A stretch of DNA of 64,000 bases from Aphanomyces cochlioides (Eukaryota; Oomycota; Saprolegniomycetes; Saprolegniales; Verrucalvaceae). Where the stretch lies: assembly GCA_019828595.1 (NCBI GenBank), contig JAHQRK010000015.1:868001-932000 (forward strand), in the 5' to 3' direction. Position 1 is the first letter of the stretch; every line of letters begins with the position of its first letter. Shown here in pieces: positions 32,199-41,277 of this stretch. A model generated the notes under the pieces. That model was given only the letters and a program-made list of their open reading frames with translations. It was not told the origin of the DNA and did no database searches. A program made the translations under genes and the position numbers.

Positions 32199-35100
32199 AT
32201 GACTCCCGAAGAATTTAAAGGATTAAAATTTCTAAAAGTTCCATTAAAACAATGGGGAGATGGTGGATACAGATTTAAAATTAGATCAATCAATGGACGA
32301 TATACATACGTAAGCAAATTAACTCCAAAAAATAAAAGAGCATTGGTTGAAGAATATAAAAATCTTTTTCCAAAATCATCTACCGAATCATATCGCTTAG
32401 AAATTTTAAATAATCATATTAAGGAAAAAGAGTCCGGCTATAAATTTACTCAAGGAACAAAAGCTGATACTCATCATTTCTTTAATTCAAACCAAACACA
32501 GGTAATTAATAAAATTAAACAAATTTGCTTATCTAAAACAACTGCATACAAAGTTCAAATATTTCTTGACTATATTTTGGTTAATATCATTACCGGAGAA
32601 GAACGAGAGTTTAGAGATGGCTTTAATACAAGTGTATTCCCGAGAGCAATATTCATTAACAGTCGAGATGATATTCAAACTAAAATTGTAGACTTCTTCA
32701 ATCAAAATGATTTAGCTGATAAAATTTCATATCCAAGCTCTTCTTGGAAAGTGAAATCAATCGTTGGTTTCACAATGAAAATTATTAATAGATCGCATCG
32801 TTTAGGCGAAGAGATTGAAATACCGGATAAGATAAAAACCAGTAATTATATTATCTCTAATTTCGGTCCAACTGAAAATAAATGCGTATTCTATTGTATT
32901 GCTTATTATCTAAAAGGAATCGTAAATAATCCAAGAAGACTAAAATCTGATGTTAAAGATGCTTTTAAGAAATATTGCGAATTCAAAGGTGAAGAGTTTA
33001 CACTTAAAAAATTCCGAGAAACTGATCCGATTGATTTAATGGAGTTTGATAAATTGGAACAATGTTTTAAAATAAATCTTAACGTATTCGAATGGGATGT
33101 GGATAATAATCGTTTAATATCAATTAGTGATTCTAAAACAACATTTAGACAAAATAATGACAAACCAGCTTCATATATGGCTAAATGTGGTGAAGTTAAT
33201 AATTATTTAAGAAACGTTAATATTCTTAGCTATAAAGGCCATGCTATGTTAATTAAGGATATTAATAAACTCGATAGTTATTACCCATGTCCAATATGCA
33301 ATATGATTTTTAAGACATCAAATCAACGAAAGTCTCATAGACAAAATGTTGATTGTAAATATGAAACGATTGATTCATTTTCTAAGAATCCAAAAGTATA
33401 TAAACCTCAAGAAAACACTATCAAATCTCTATTGAGAAAATATGATATTTCTAGTATTGATCACTACATCGATCATTTCATTACCTACGATTTTGAAGCT
33501 ATTCTTGAAAAGATTTCTGAAAGACATGGAGAATCAACTGAATATATAACTAGACACAAACTCGTTAGTGTATCAATTTGTGATAGTTTGACTAATCAAA
33601 CTAAATTTATCACAAATAGTGATTCAAAACAATTATTGTCCGATATGTTTAAATACATCAATGAAGTATCAAACCAAATATCAAAATACAATTTCAATAA
33701 ATTTAGAGGATTAATAATAGCTATTTTAGAAAAAAATAAATATTTGACTGAAAAATCTAATAATGAGATTAACGAACTAATTAAAGAAAAAGAATATGGA
33801 GATGAAGTTAAAAATTTAATTGATTATCTACACCACATTAGATATGATATTTTAAATAATGACTTCAACAGAGACATCAAGAGTCTATATAAAACTCTAT
33901 ACCAAGTTCCGTTAGTTGGTTTTAATTCAGGGCGATATGATTTAAATGTAGTTAAAAATGAATTATTTTCAATCATTGGAGATTTCAATAAAGATGAAAA
34001 GCAATTAGTGATTAAAAATCCAAATTACATGTGTATAACTACCGATAATCTAAAAATGCTTGACATTAAGAATTATTTACCACCTGATGCTTCATTAGAT
34101 TCGTATCTAAAAACGTATCTCGGTGGATGTAAGTGCCCAAATAAAATTCAATGCACTTGTTGTTTAGGAAAAGGATTCTTTCCGTATGAATATTTAACGA
34201 GTTATGAAGTTCTTGATGAAACTAAATTACCTCCAATTGAAGCATTTGATAGTGAATTCAGACAAACGAAAATGAGTAAAGATGATTATGAACGTATTAA
34301 ATGGGTATGGAATCATTATAATATGAAATCGGTTAAAGATTTACTTGAATGGTATAACAATCTCGATGTAAAGCCATTTGTAGCAGCAATAATTGCTCAA
34401 AGGGATCTCTATAAACGATTTGACTTAGATATGTTGATTGATGGTGTTTCTCTACCGAGTTTAGCTGAAAAAGTGATGTATCAGATTTCTAATAAAAATA
34501 TGCTACCTATTCCGAAACAAAAGGGAGAAGCATTTGATTTTCCAGAAAATAGATACAATGGATATTACGACCAAGATAAGAAAGCTAAACGAGAATTTGG
34601 TTTAACAATTGAACATTTGAATGATGAATTGAAAAAGCAGCAATATTCGTGTAGTCATTGTAAATGTGCTTTAAATAAAGAAAACGTATCAGGTGATAGA
34701 ATCAACAATAAAATTGGGCATATTGATGGTAATATTACAATGACTTGCATTAGTTGTAATGTTGCTCGTAAAGATATGAATATGGCTAGTTTCAGAAGAA
34801 TGAAGTTGATTGAATATAATTCTCATCGTTTAGTATATGAGATTGATGAAGAAAACAAGGATATTTTCTACAAGATGAAACAAAACATTGCTGGTGGGCC
34901 TTCAATCATATTCAAGAAATTCGCTAAACGAAATGAAACATATATAAGAAACGGATCTAAGATTTGTAAGAAAGTAATTGGATTCGATGCGAACGCCTTA
35001 TATCTTTGGGCTCTTGGAAATGATATGCCTTGTGGACGATTAACATCGATTGATATTTATGACAGTATCATTGAAGATATCAAATCAGATAAACTATTTG

Positions 35101-36326
35101 GATTTCTTGAATGCGATATTGAAACCCCTGATCACCTAAAAGAATACTTTTTAGAAATGTGTCCGATATTTAAAAATGCCTCTATTGTTCCAGAAAAGGA
35201 GATTATTGGAGATCATATGTATGAATTTAACCAATCTCTTGAAATGAATAGTAGGAGAAAAGAGTCAAGAAAATTGATTTCAAGCTACTTTGGAGTTAAA
35301 ATTCTGGTCTATACACCGTTGTTAAAATGGTACTTAGAGCATGGTTTAGTCATTACAAAAATGTATTCATTCATTAAGGCTAGTAGATTTCAACCATTTA
35401 AGGAATTTGAAAACGAAGTATCAAACGCTCGAAGAGGAGGTGATCGGGAAGAAAGTGAAAGACAGGAAAAATATAATGATTGGCAATATAAATCGATAAA
35501 AGCTGAAACGATGAAACTTATTGGTAATTCCGCTTTTGGACGAAGCGGAATGGATAAATCAAAGCATAAAGAGGTTGAATACCATAGCGATGACAGTAAT
35601 TTAGATAAACTGATTGAATCAAATAGATTTTACGATCTTGTTGAATTAAATGGATCTTATGAGATAACTAAAGTAAAACGCCGCATAAAAATGAACAATC
35701 CTATTCATCTAAGTATCGCGATTTATCAGCTTGCTAAATTGCGTATGCTTGAATTCTATTATGATTGTGTAGATAAATATATTGATCGTAGCGACTTTGA
35801 ATATTTAGAAATGGACACAGATAGCGCATACATTGCTTTTAGCGATGAAGAACCATTCAAAACTCTAATCAAACCAGAGATGAAAGAACATTTCGAGAAT
35901 CATAAATTTGATTGGTTTCCGAGAGATGATACAAAAGAAAATGCAGCTTTTGATAAACGTAAACCAGGACTTTTTAAAGAAGAATATCGATGCAATGCTA
36001 TGATATCTTTGGCCTCGAAGAATTATATTTGCTATTTACCTGATGAAGTCTATTCGAAAAAAGACAAAAAAATGATAACGCCAAAGATTAAACTCTCAGC
36101 TAAAGGGGTTCAAAAAGGTCGAAACAAAGACTTGCTTAAACCAGAGCGATTTGAAGATATCATCAAAAATAAAATTACTCTGAAAGGTTCTAATACAGGA
36201 TTTCGAATGGATAAGGAAACAAATACGATGATCACATATAAGACATTTAAAAATGCGTGTAGTTATTATTATGATAAACGAAAAGTTCTTGAAGATGGCA
36301 TACAAACAATACCACTAGATATATAG
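32199..36326 (+). CDS. polB: Protein-primed family B DNA polymerase with HNH-like insert (1375 aa)
   Basis: This is the replicative polymerase of the Polinton. The 3'-5' exonuclease part shows FITYDFEAILE (about 428-438) and LVGFNSGRYDLN (about 571-582). The polymerase palm has IGFDANALYLWAL (about 926-938), KLIGNSAFGRSG (about 1105) and LEMDTDSAYIAF (about 1203-1214). The N-terminal half has ENKCVFYCIAYYL (about 225), reminiscent of the OTU-like cysteine-protease region of other Maverick polymerases, and a C2H2-like finger CPICNMIFKTSNQRKSH (about 363). Between exonuclease and palm, at about 816-862, is a treble-clef HNH-like block: CSHCKCAL, SGDRINNKIGHIDGN, CISCNVARKD. The protein is much longer than phage protein-primed polymerases (about 570-900 aa), as usual for Polintons. 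The frame is fully open and likely functional. Confidence 0.95.
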   Translation: MTPEEFKGLKFLKVPLKQWGDGGYRFKIRSINGRYTYVSKLTPKNKRALVEEYKNLFPKSSTESYRLEILNNHIKEKESGYKFTQGTKADTHHFFNSNQTQVINKIKQICLSKTTAYKVQIFLDYILVNIITGEEREFRDGFNTSVFPRAIFINSRDDIQTKIVDFFNQNDLADKISYPSSSWKVKSIVGFTMKIINRSHRLGEEIEIPDKIKTSNYIISNFGPTENKCVFYCIAYYLKGIVNNPRRLKSDVKDAFKKYCEFKGEEFTLKKFRETDPIDLMEFDKLEQCFKINLNVFEWDVDNNRLISISDSKTTFRQNNDKPASYMAKCGEVNNYLRNVNILSYKGHAMLIKDINKLDSYYPCPICNMIFKTSNQRKSHRQNVDCKYETIDSFSKNPKVYKPQENTIKSLLRKYDISSIDHYIDHFITYDFEAILEKISERHGESTEYITRHKLVSVSICDSLTNQTKFITNSDSKQLLSDMFKYINEVSNQISKYNFNKFRGLIIAILEKNKYLTEKSNNEINELIKEKEYGDEVKNLIDYLHHIRYDILNNDFNRDIKSLYKTLYQVPLVGFNSGRYDLNVVKNELFSIIGDFNKDEKQLVIKNPNYMCITTDNLKMLDIKNYLPPDASLDSYLKTYLGGCKCPNKIQCTCCLGKGFFPYEYLTSYEVLDETKLPPIEAFDSEFRQTKMSKDDYERIKWVWNHYNMKSVKDLLEWYNNLDVKPFVAAIIAQRDLYKRFDLDMLIDGVSLPSLAEKVMYQISNKNMLPIPKQKGEAFDFPENRYNGYYDQDKKAKREFGLTIEHLNDELKKQQYSCSHCKCALNKENVSGDRINNKIGHIDGNITMTCISCNVARKDMNMASFRRMKLIEYNSHRLVYEIDEENKDIFYKMKQNIAGGPSIIFKKFAKRNETYIRNGSKICKKVIGFDANALYLWALGNDMPCGRLTSIDIYDSIIEDIKSDKLFGFLECDIETPDHLKEYFLEMCPIFKNASIVPEKEIIGDHMYEFNQSLEMNSRRKESRKLISSYFGVKILVYTPLLKWYLEHGLVITKMYSFIKASRFQPFKEFENEVSNARRGGDREESERQEKYNDWQYKSIKAETMKLIGNSAFGRSGMDKSKHKEVEYHSDDSNLDKLIESNRFYDLVELNGSYEITKVKRRIKMNNPIHLSIAIYQLAKLRMLEFYYDCVDKYIDRSDFEYLEMDTDSAYIAFSDEEPFKTLIKPEMKEHFENHKFDWFPRDDTKENAAFDKRKPGLFKEEYRCNAMISLASKNYICYLPDEVYSKKDKKMITPKIKLSAKGVQKGRNKDLLKPERFEDIIKNKITLKGSNTGFRMDKETNTMITYKTFKNACSYYYDKRKVLEDGIQTIPLDI

Positions 36327-36346
36327 ACGAATATTTTAAAGCTGTA

Positions 36347-37438
36347 ATGACAGAACGAGATCTAAGATCGAGAGATCGTTTGATTTCAAAATTATATAAT
36401 GATCCTTCAACTGGGTTCATATCAGCTGATAAGTTATATATTAAAGCCAAAAAAATTAATCCTGAGATAACCCTAAAGCAAATAAAAGAATGGTACGCTA
36501 AACAGGATATTGTTCAACAACATCAAACTATAAATAAATCAAAAGAATACTTTAAAATCGCAAGTAATAATCCTGATTCTTGGCAAATGGATTTAATGTT
36601 TTTCGGTTCTAAAACAGTTTTTATCGCTGTGAATATTAATTCAAGAATTGGTTTTGCTAGGGTTTTAGCTAATAAAAGAGCTGAAACAATAATAAAGGCA
36701 TTGGATAAATTTATTAAAGAGAATAATGTTCAAATAATCACGAGCGACAATGGGAGCGAGTTTATATCGAATGCAGTCGAGAATTTCTTAAAAAAGAATC
36801 AAATTGAGCATTACAATAATGAGGTAGGTGATCACACAGTGCTAGGAAAAATCGATCGATTTATTAGGACTATCAAACAACGATTAATTAAAATTAACCC
36901 GAAAACATTAACACAAAAACTGGTAAATTCAATTATTAGCAACTACAATAACACTTATCATAGCTCTCTAGGCAGCACACCAAATGAAAATAAACGTCAA
37001 ATTATGGATTCAGAGTTAAAACACAACGATACTTTGCTTAAAGACATATCGAAGAAATTCGAAATTGGAGATCACGTTCGATATAGATTAGAAAAAGGGA
37101 CATTTGAAAAGGAGAAAGCTCAATGGTCTAAAGCTGTTTACGAAATTATTGGGCTAGATGGATACAAGTTCGAACTTAGATCAAAAAATAAACATATACT
37201 TTACAAATCTCCTAATGATTTAAAGGTTGTTCAAGCTAAAATCACTGATGCTGAGACTGGAAACAACGATATTTTTGAAGCTAAAGAGATCTTGGATCAC
37301 AGAAAGGTTAAAAATGGTTTCAAATACTTAGTTAAATGGTCTGACGGTAGCGAATCATGGGAACCTCAGAAAAACCTTAGATTGATCAATAAAAACAAAA
37401 AATCAACGTTAGAGAATATTTATATTAGTAAAGAGTAA
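36347..37438 (+). CDS. int: Retroviral-type integrase with C-terminal chromodomain (363 aa)
   Basis: The N-terminus (YNDPSTGFISADKLYIKAKK) is the helical region typical of Maverick integrases instead of a classical HHCC finger. The rve core has D82 in SWQMDLMFF, D134 in ITSDNGSEF and, 35 residues later, D170 in VLGKIDRFIRTIK, where retroviral enzymes have Glu. An SH3-like part follows (FEIGDHVRYRLEKGTF). Residues about 305-355 (ILDHRKVKNGFKYLVKWSDG, then SWEPQKNL) form a chromodomain, which may steer insertion to chromatin marks. It lies 20 bp after the polymerase stop. Role: joining the element ends to host DNA with a 6-bp stagger. Confidence 0.95.
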   Translation: MTERDLRSRDRLISKLYNDPSTGFISADKLYIKAKKINPEITLKQIKEWYAKQDIVQQHQTINKSKEYFKIASNNPDSWQMDLMFFGSKTVFIAVNINSRIGFARVLANKRAETIIKALDKFIKENNVQIITSDNGSEFISNAVENFLKKNQIEHYNNEVGDHTVLGKIDRFIRTIKQRLIKINPKTLTQKLVNSIISNYNNTYHSSLGSTPNENKRQIMDSELKHNDTLLKDISKKFEIGDHVRYRLEKGTFEKEKAQWSKAVYEIIGLDGYKFELRSKNKHILYKSPNDLKVVQAKITDAETGNNDIFEAKEILDHRKVKNGFKYLVKWSDGSESWEPQKNLRLINKNKKSTLENIYISKE

Positions 37439-37467
37439 ACTAATATTCTGGTATTTATATAGTATCG

Positions 37468-38709
37468 ATGTTTCCTTCTTACAATTCTCTAAAAGATAAA
37501 CGCGAAAAGCTAAAAGCTTATTACGACCAAATCAAATATGATGAAGAAATTGATAATTTAAAGAAACAAGCATATGCAAATGCTTACTTTAGCGATCAAC
37601 AAGGAGTCAATTTAGATAATTCGTATCAATATCCTCAGGCTATGAAATTAGTAAAAATTGCTCCAGAATCAAAATATCAAACAAAATCAGCTATTAAGAC
37701 AGAAGCAGGGGTTCAAGCAAATGTTAAAACAAATAACAAATTTGATCCATTGATAACTCAATATGAAGAGGAAGAATTAGAAGAAAAACCTCCAGCTCCT
37801 AAACCATCTCCAAAATCATCACCATCTACGTTGAAGAAAAAAAACATACAAGCAAGAAAAGACATTATAGATGATTATAAAGATGAAATAAAAGGTAAAA
37901 TCTTAATCCCTAAAAAGATAAATCCAATCTTTCAAAATGGATCTAAAGACAATTTGCACTATATTGGGGCGGAAGGTAAAATTTATAAAGCATTTGGCGA
38001 TGAATTAGTGACAATTAATGGTATTCAATCAAAATATGATTGGATTGAAACAAAAAATTATATTGACAAAGTTCTAGACGAAGAAAAAAATGCAAACAAC
38101 GCAGCTAAAGCATTAAAAGGTCTTACAATAAACTCTACTTCTCCTAAATCAGAGATACCAATTAAGAAGGAAGAAGGAACAGGTTTTAGCAAAATCTTTA
38201 CTCGGAAACGTAGATTAGTAGGAAGAGGTTTAGTTGGTGCTGGCAATCATAATCTAGAAAAAGACTATCTTTATAAACAAATTGGAGATAAGTATATCAC
38301 TCTAAGCGCTTTAGCTGAAGGCTATTTGAGCTTACGATATCCAAGCGCTAATGTTTGTTTTAAAAGATTCAAAATATCGGATGATTTGGTTAGTATCATT
38401 AAAACTCTCGCATTTGATAAAACGGTAGACTATACTGCTTATGCTCAGCTAAATAATTCCGATAAAGAAATATTTTATGATCTATTGAAATTTTGTAAAA
38501 TTTTGCAAACGCTTAGAAAACCTCTTTTTGATCCTCGCCAAGGTCTAGATAAATATAAAGCTGAATTTGATAAATTATTAGCTGAATTGAAGCTTGGAAA
38601 TGATAATCCAAAAGTCAAATCTGAACTGAAGAAAATGTCAATATATCTTTTTCAAAACAATCAAATTGGAGAAAAAGATTTCAATAAAATTATCAGCCAA
38701 TTAATATAG
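37468..38709 (+). CDS. Conserved Polinton/adintovirus-type protein of unknown function (413 aa)
   Basis: The first part is charged and low complexity with a Pro/Ser-rich linker (PPAPKPSPKSSPSTLKKK). The C-terminal third has LYKQIGDKYITLSALAEGYL, SLRYPSANVCF and repeated leucine/charged helices ending GEKDFNKIISQL. I recall similar C-termini (gKY-i-l-L-L-yp, then a helical bundle) in other Polinton-like and adintovirus genomes, where the protein is a conserved unknown and possibly virion-associated; this comparison is from memory. It is in the same orientation as polB and int. Confidence 0.65.
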   Translation: MFPSYNSLKDKREKLKAYYDQIKYDEEIDNLKKQAYANAYFSDQQGVNLDNSYQYPQAMKLVKIAPESKYQTKSAIKTEAGVQANVKTNNKFDPLITQYEEEELEEKPPAPKPSPKSSPSTLKKKNIQARKDIIDDYKDEIKGKILIPKKINPIFQNGSKDNLHYIGAEGKIYKAFGDELVTINGIQSKYDWIETKNYIDKVLDEEKNANNAAKALKGLTINSTSPKSEIPIKKEEGTGFSKIFTRKRRLVGRGLVGAGNHNLEKDYLYKQIGDKYITLSALAEGYLSLRYPSANVCFKRFKISDDLVSIIKTLAFDKTVDYTAYAQLNNSDKEIFYDLLKFCKILQTLRKPLFDPRQGLDKYKAEFDKLLAELKLGNDNPKVKSELKKMSIYLFQNNQIGEKDFNKIISQLI

Positions 38710-38719
38710 CAAGTATACA

Positions 38720-38908
38720 ATGAAAATATTCAATGTAAAAAGACCGCTAAACGACTATAATAAGAAAGCTAAAGAAAATGAACAAAAATTAATTCAAACA
38801 ATGGAAGATTTAGTCATAGAACATCATCATCCTGAGCCAGTTTTTCAGAATTCCAGAAAACCATTTAGTGATTATAAAAAAAAGAAGCCAACAACATTTT
38901 CGTTGTAA
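38720..38908 (+). CDS. Small hypothetical protein, 62 aa
   Basis: MKIFNVKRPLNDYNKKAKEN is a charged, lysine-rich protein with a short His run (EHHHPEP). The first and last parts look like imperfect repeats (KRPLNDYNKK and RKPFSDYKKK). It starts 11 bp after the previous stop codon and uses AT-rich codons like its neighbours. The function is unknown. Confidence 0.5.
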   Translation: MKIFNVKRPLNDYNKKAKENEQKLIQTMEDLVIEHHHPEPVFQNSRKPFSDYKKKKPTTFSL

Positions 38909-38961
38909 AATGATATATTATTTATTTCCTAATACATAGTATATAATAAAACACATTCATC

Positions 38962-39357
38962 ATGAAACATCCAAGTGGCTACAAAATTGTAAAAGTTGGT
39001 TCAATTTCTAAGAAAAAGCTTCATAAAGCTATGAAAGGAGGAACTATAATGTTGACTAAAGATGAAGTATCAGGTGAAACGCCTGTTTTATTACATCCTG
39101 AATCCGTACGAAAAATTCAAGCTGCTAAAAAGGCTAACAAAGGGGTTCGTCTGGATATTACTCATGGAGAAATTCAACATGATTTAGCACATCACGCCGG
39201 AGGATCTATCTGGGACTCGATTAAACAAGGACTTTCTACCGTTTGGTCATACGTAAAACCAGTTGTTAGCGGAATCGGTGATGCTATCGCCTATAGCAAT
39301 CCAGAACTTGCCCCATTGCGTGAAGGCGTAAGAAATATTGTTGGTGTTGGTTTGTAG
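38962..39357 (+). CDS. Conserved virus-like protein with hydrophobic amphipathic segment (131 aa, amber stop)
   Basis: The N-terminal half (KVGSISKKKLHKAMKGGTIM, then VLLHPESVRKIQAAKKANKG, RLDITHGEIQHDL) follows a pattern I recall from Polinton-like viruses, virophages and some giant viruses. The second half (GGSIWDSIKQGLSTVWSYVK, PVVSGIGDAIAY) is an amphipathic/hydrophobic stretch like adenovirus pVI/pX-type membrane-active capsid proteins. The reading stops at a TAG (39355-39357) but is followed in frame by 30 further codons (PKKGTDAAKD..., rich in Lys/Arg) to a TAA at 39448-39450. That tail looks like the natural end of the protein. It is therefore either amber-truncated here or read through. 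Confidence 0.6.
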   Translation: MKHPSGYKIVKVGSISKKKLHKAMKGGTIMLTKDEVSGETPVLLHPESVRKIQAAKKANKGVRLDITHGEIQHDLAHHAGGSIWDSIKQGLSTVWSYVKPVVSGIGDAIAYSNPELAPLREGVRNIVGVGL

Positions 39358-39468
39358 CCTAAAAAAGGTACCGATGCTGCCAAGGATATGATGAAAGCTG
39401 TTCGTTCTAAGAGAAAAAGCAAAGTTGGAGCATCATTTCTCCTTGCATAAATATATAAACAAACAAAA

Positions 39469-39654
39469 ATGTTCTTTAACTATCAATTAATCAAAAAAAG
39501 TAAAGAGATGCATGAAGCTCAATTAAAAAGGCATTCGAACTACATTAATAAGGATGAGATTATGTGTCAAACATGCAATATCAAACTAAAAAAATGGAAC
39601 AAAAGATGCCATTCTCAATCATTTGCACATTTATTAAATGTTTCATACCTTTAA
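39469..39654 (+). CDS. Small zinc-finger protein, 61 aa
   Basis: MFFNYQLIKKSKEMHEAQLK is followed by CQTCNIKLKKWNKRCHSQSF and AHLL, a CxxC...H...H arrangement like U1/C2H2-type fingers. A TATA-like run, AAATATATAAAC, lies about 12-20 nt before the ATG. It ends at 39654, two bases before the convergent minor capsid gene ends. Nucleic-acid binding is likely; nothing more can be said. Confidence 0.55.
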   Translation: MFFNYQLIKKSKEMHEAQLKRHSNYINKDEIMCQTCNIKLKKWNKRCHSQSFAHLLNVSYL

Positions 39655-39656
39655 CT

Positions 39657-40526
39657 TTAATTAGTTAATTTTTTTCTTATCAATAATTGAATAACAATTT
39701 GATTATCTTGGAATTTTACAAAACGACCAAACTGATCCGTGATTATAATTTCAATGTATGATTTAGTTTGATCAGGAATATCAATCCAAGCAAATTGATT
39801 AACTTTCACATCGATTGATTGACCAATCGTCGTTCCGCCGGAACTGAACGAAAACAAAATATCAGGAGGTTGACTATAATTATTATTTACCAAATTACAT
39901 CGAATTAAATAACAACTCACTGGGTTGATTTGAGGAGTAATATTAGAAAGAATGCTTTGAGATGTTGTCGTTTGAGCTGATGGATAAGTTCCAACTGAAA
40001 AACCAACAATTGAGTTAAAATTAGCAGGAAACACTATTTGAGGAGCATAAGCGGTTGAAGGCAATCCTGTTCCACTTAAAGAATATAATCCAGAACTTGG
40101 TCTAGTATATGATGCAGGTAAGCTTGTAGGGGTGCTTAAAAGATCTACTTGGCAACTATAATAGGTAGAATTAGCTTGCATTTTGATATAGAAAACATTG
40201 TTTCCACTTCCATCGATCAAATATGCTCCAGCGACAATTAATTTTGATTGAATATAATTATTTAAATCCAAATATGAGTAATATCCATTTGGTAAAGTTA
40301 TATTGATTGTAGATGTGGTAGAGCCTGTTGGAACAATAATAGAAAAAGTATTATTTCCATATTCAACGTCATTGATATTGAATTGACTGTTAAACATTTT
40401 AACTGATGCTAACGCTACTTCTCTATTTTGAAAATTAGCAGCTCCAGTCGGAATGTCAAATCGAAATGTATTGTTATAACCATTATTTTGGACATGTTTC
40501 GAGCTTAAAGTAATCAAAGATGCCAT
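39657..40526 (-). CDS. mCP: Penton-like minor capsid protein (289 aa)
   Basis: The start MASLITLSSKHVQNNGYNNT leads into a beta-rich protein with FRFDIPTGAANFQNREVALA and LPNGYYSYLDLNNYIQSKL. That NGYYS-DLN-YIQ pattern is shared by single-jelly-roll penton proteins of Polintons and virophages. The length is in the usual range. Role: pentamers at the fivefold vertices of the capsid. A TTTATATAC element lies about 25 nt before the ATG. It is followed upstream on the same strand by the packaging ATPase gene. Confidence 0.88.
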   Translation of the reverse strand: MASLITLSSKHVQNNGYNNTFRFDIPTGAANFQNREVALASVKMFNSQFNINDVEYGNNTFSIIVPTGSTTSTINITLPNGYYSYLDLNNYIQSKLIVAGAYLIDGSGNNVFYIKMQANSTYYSCQVDLLSTPTSLPASYTRPSSGLYSLSGTGLPSTAYAPQIVFPANFNSIVGFSVGTYPSAQTTTSQSILSNITPQINPVSCYLIRCNLVNNNYSQPPDILFSFSSGGTTIGQSIDVKVNQFAWIDIPDQTKSYIEIIITDQFGRFVKFQDNQIVIQLLIRKKLTN

Positions 40527-40566
40527 AATTGCTCTAATAAATTACGTATATAAATGCTGAGATATA

Positions 40567-41241
40567 TTATTCCATCCCATTATGTAATATTTTTTTCCAA
40601 TTATATCGTACTGTTTGATCAATAGTATTTAGTAAAATCATTTGACCTTTCTGTTTCAAAATCATTTGATAATAACCCCATAGCTGATCAACAGTAACTC
40701 CTGCTATAGGCATATCTTTAAGTATCATTCGTAAATCTGTTTTCGATGGTGTTCTTAGCAAAAACAAAATTTCTGAATTCAAACGAACCATTTTCGGACA
40801 ACCTTTGAAAAAGGCGTGAGCTAAAAATAACGTTGTCAAACCTTTATGCCTTCCGCGAATAAAGAATGGAACGACATGTTTTTCACACCATTTTTGATCA
40901 TTACTCCAATCGTCAAAAATTACAAGTTGCAATCCGTCTTTCTGAATATCATCAACACTTGGAACAGTTTCCTCATCGTAAATAGTGCAAAAGGTATCTA
41001 ATTTGTCTTTTAAATATCTGTACAGAGGCTGATCAGGCTGTCTAGCAATTAAATGCAAATGTGAATATACATTTGGTGATTTTTTTACAAAATCAAAAAT
41101 TAAATTGCTTTTTCCGCTTCCACTTGCTCCTAGAACAATTCCTCTAAAAAGTTTTGGTAAATTTGTTTGTTTGTTAAACCCTGAATTATCCGATTGATAA
41201 GCTTTTGGAAGAGCAGCTCCCCAATTAGGAATTGTTTCCAT
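40567..41241 (-). CDS. FtsK/HerA-type genome-packaging ATPase (224 aa)
   Basis: Walker A is FRGIVLGASGSGKSNLIFDF (Lys44), and Walker B is LQLVIFDDW at about residues 105-113. KGLTTLFLAHAFF and ILFLLRTPSKTDLRMIL correspond to the sensor and arginine-finger parts of the A32-like family. The length is normal for Polinton ATPases. Role: pumps the element DNA into preformed capsids. Its ATG is only 36 bp from the ATG of the divergent fibre gene, so the two share a promoter around 41250-41270 containing TATTATATATTA. Confidence 0.95.
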   Translation of the reverse strand: METIPNWGAALPKAYQSDNSGFNKQTNLPKLFRGIVLGASGSGKSNLIFDFVKKSPNVYSHLHLIARQPDQPLYRYLKDKLDTFCTIYDEETVPSVDDIQKDGLQLVIFDDWSNDQKWCEKHVVPFFIRGRHKGLTTLFLAHAFFKGCPKMVRLNSEILFLLRTPSKTDLRMILKDMPIAGVTVDQLWGYYQMILKQKGQMILLNTIDQTVRYNWKKILHNGME

Positions 41242-41277
41242 CTTTTTTATTAGGTATTATATATTAGATCAAAAAGA
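41242..41277. promoter_or_regulatory. Divergent promoter between packaging ATPase and fibre gene
   Basis: Only 36 bp separate the two start codons. The segment contains TATTATATATTA, a near-palindromic TATA-like sequence that could serve both directions. Similar TATATA runs precede most genes of the element. Confidence 0.5.
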
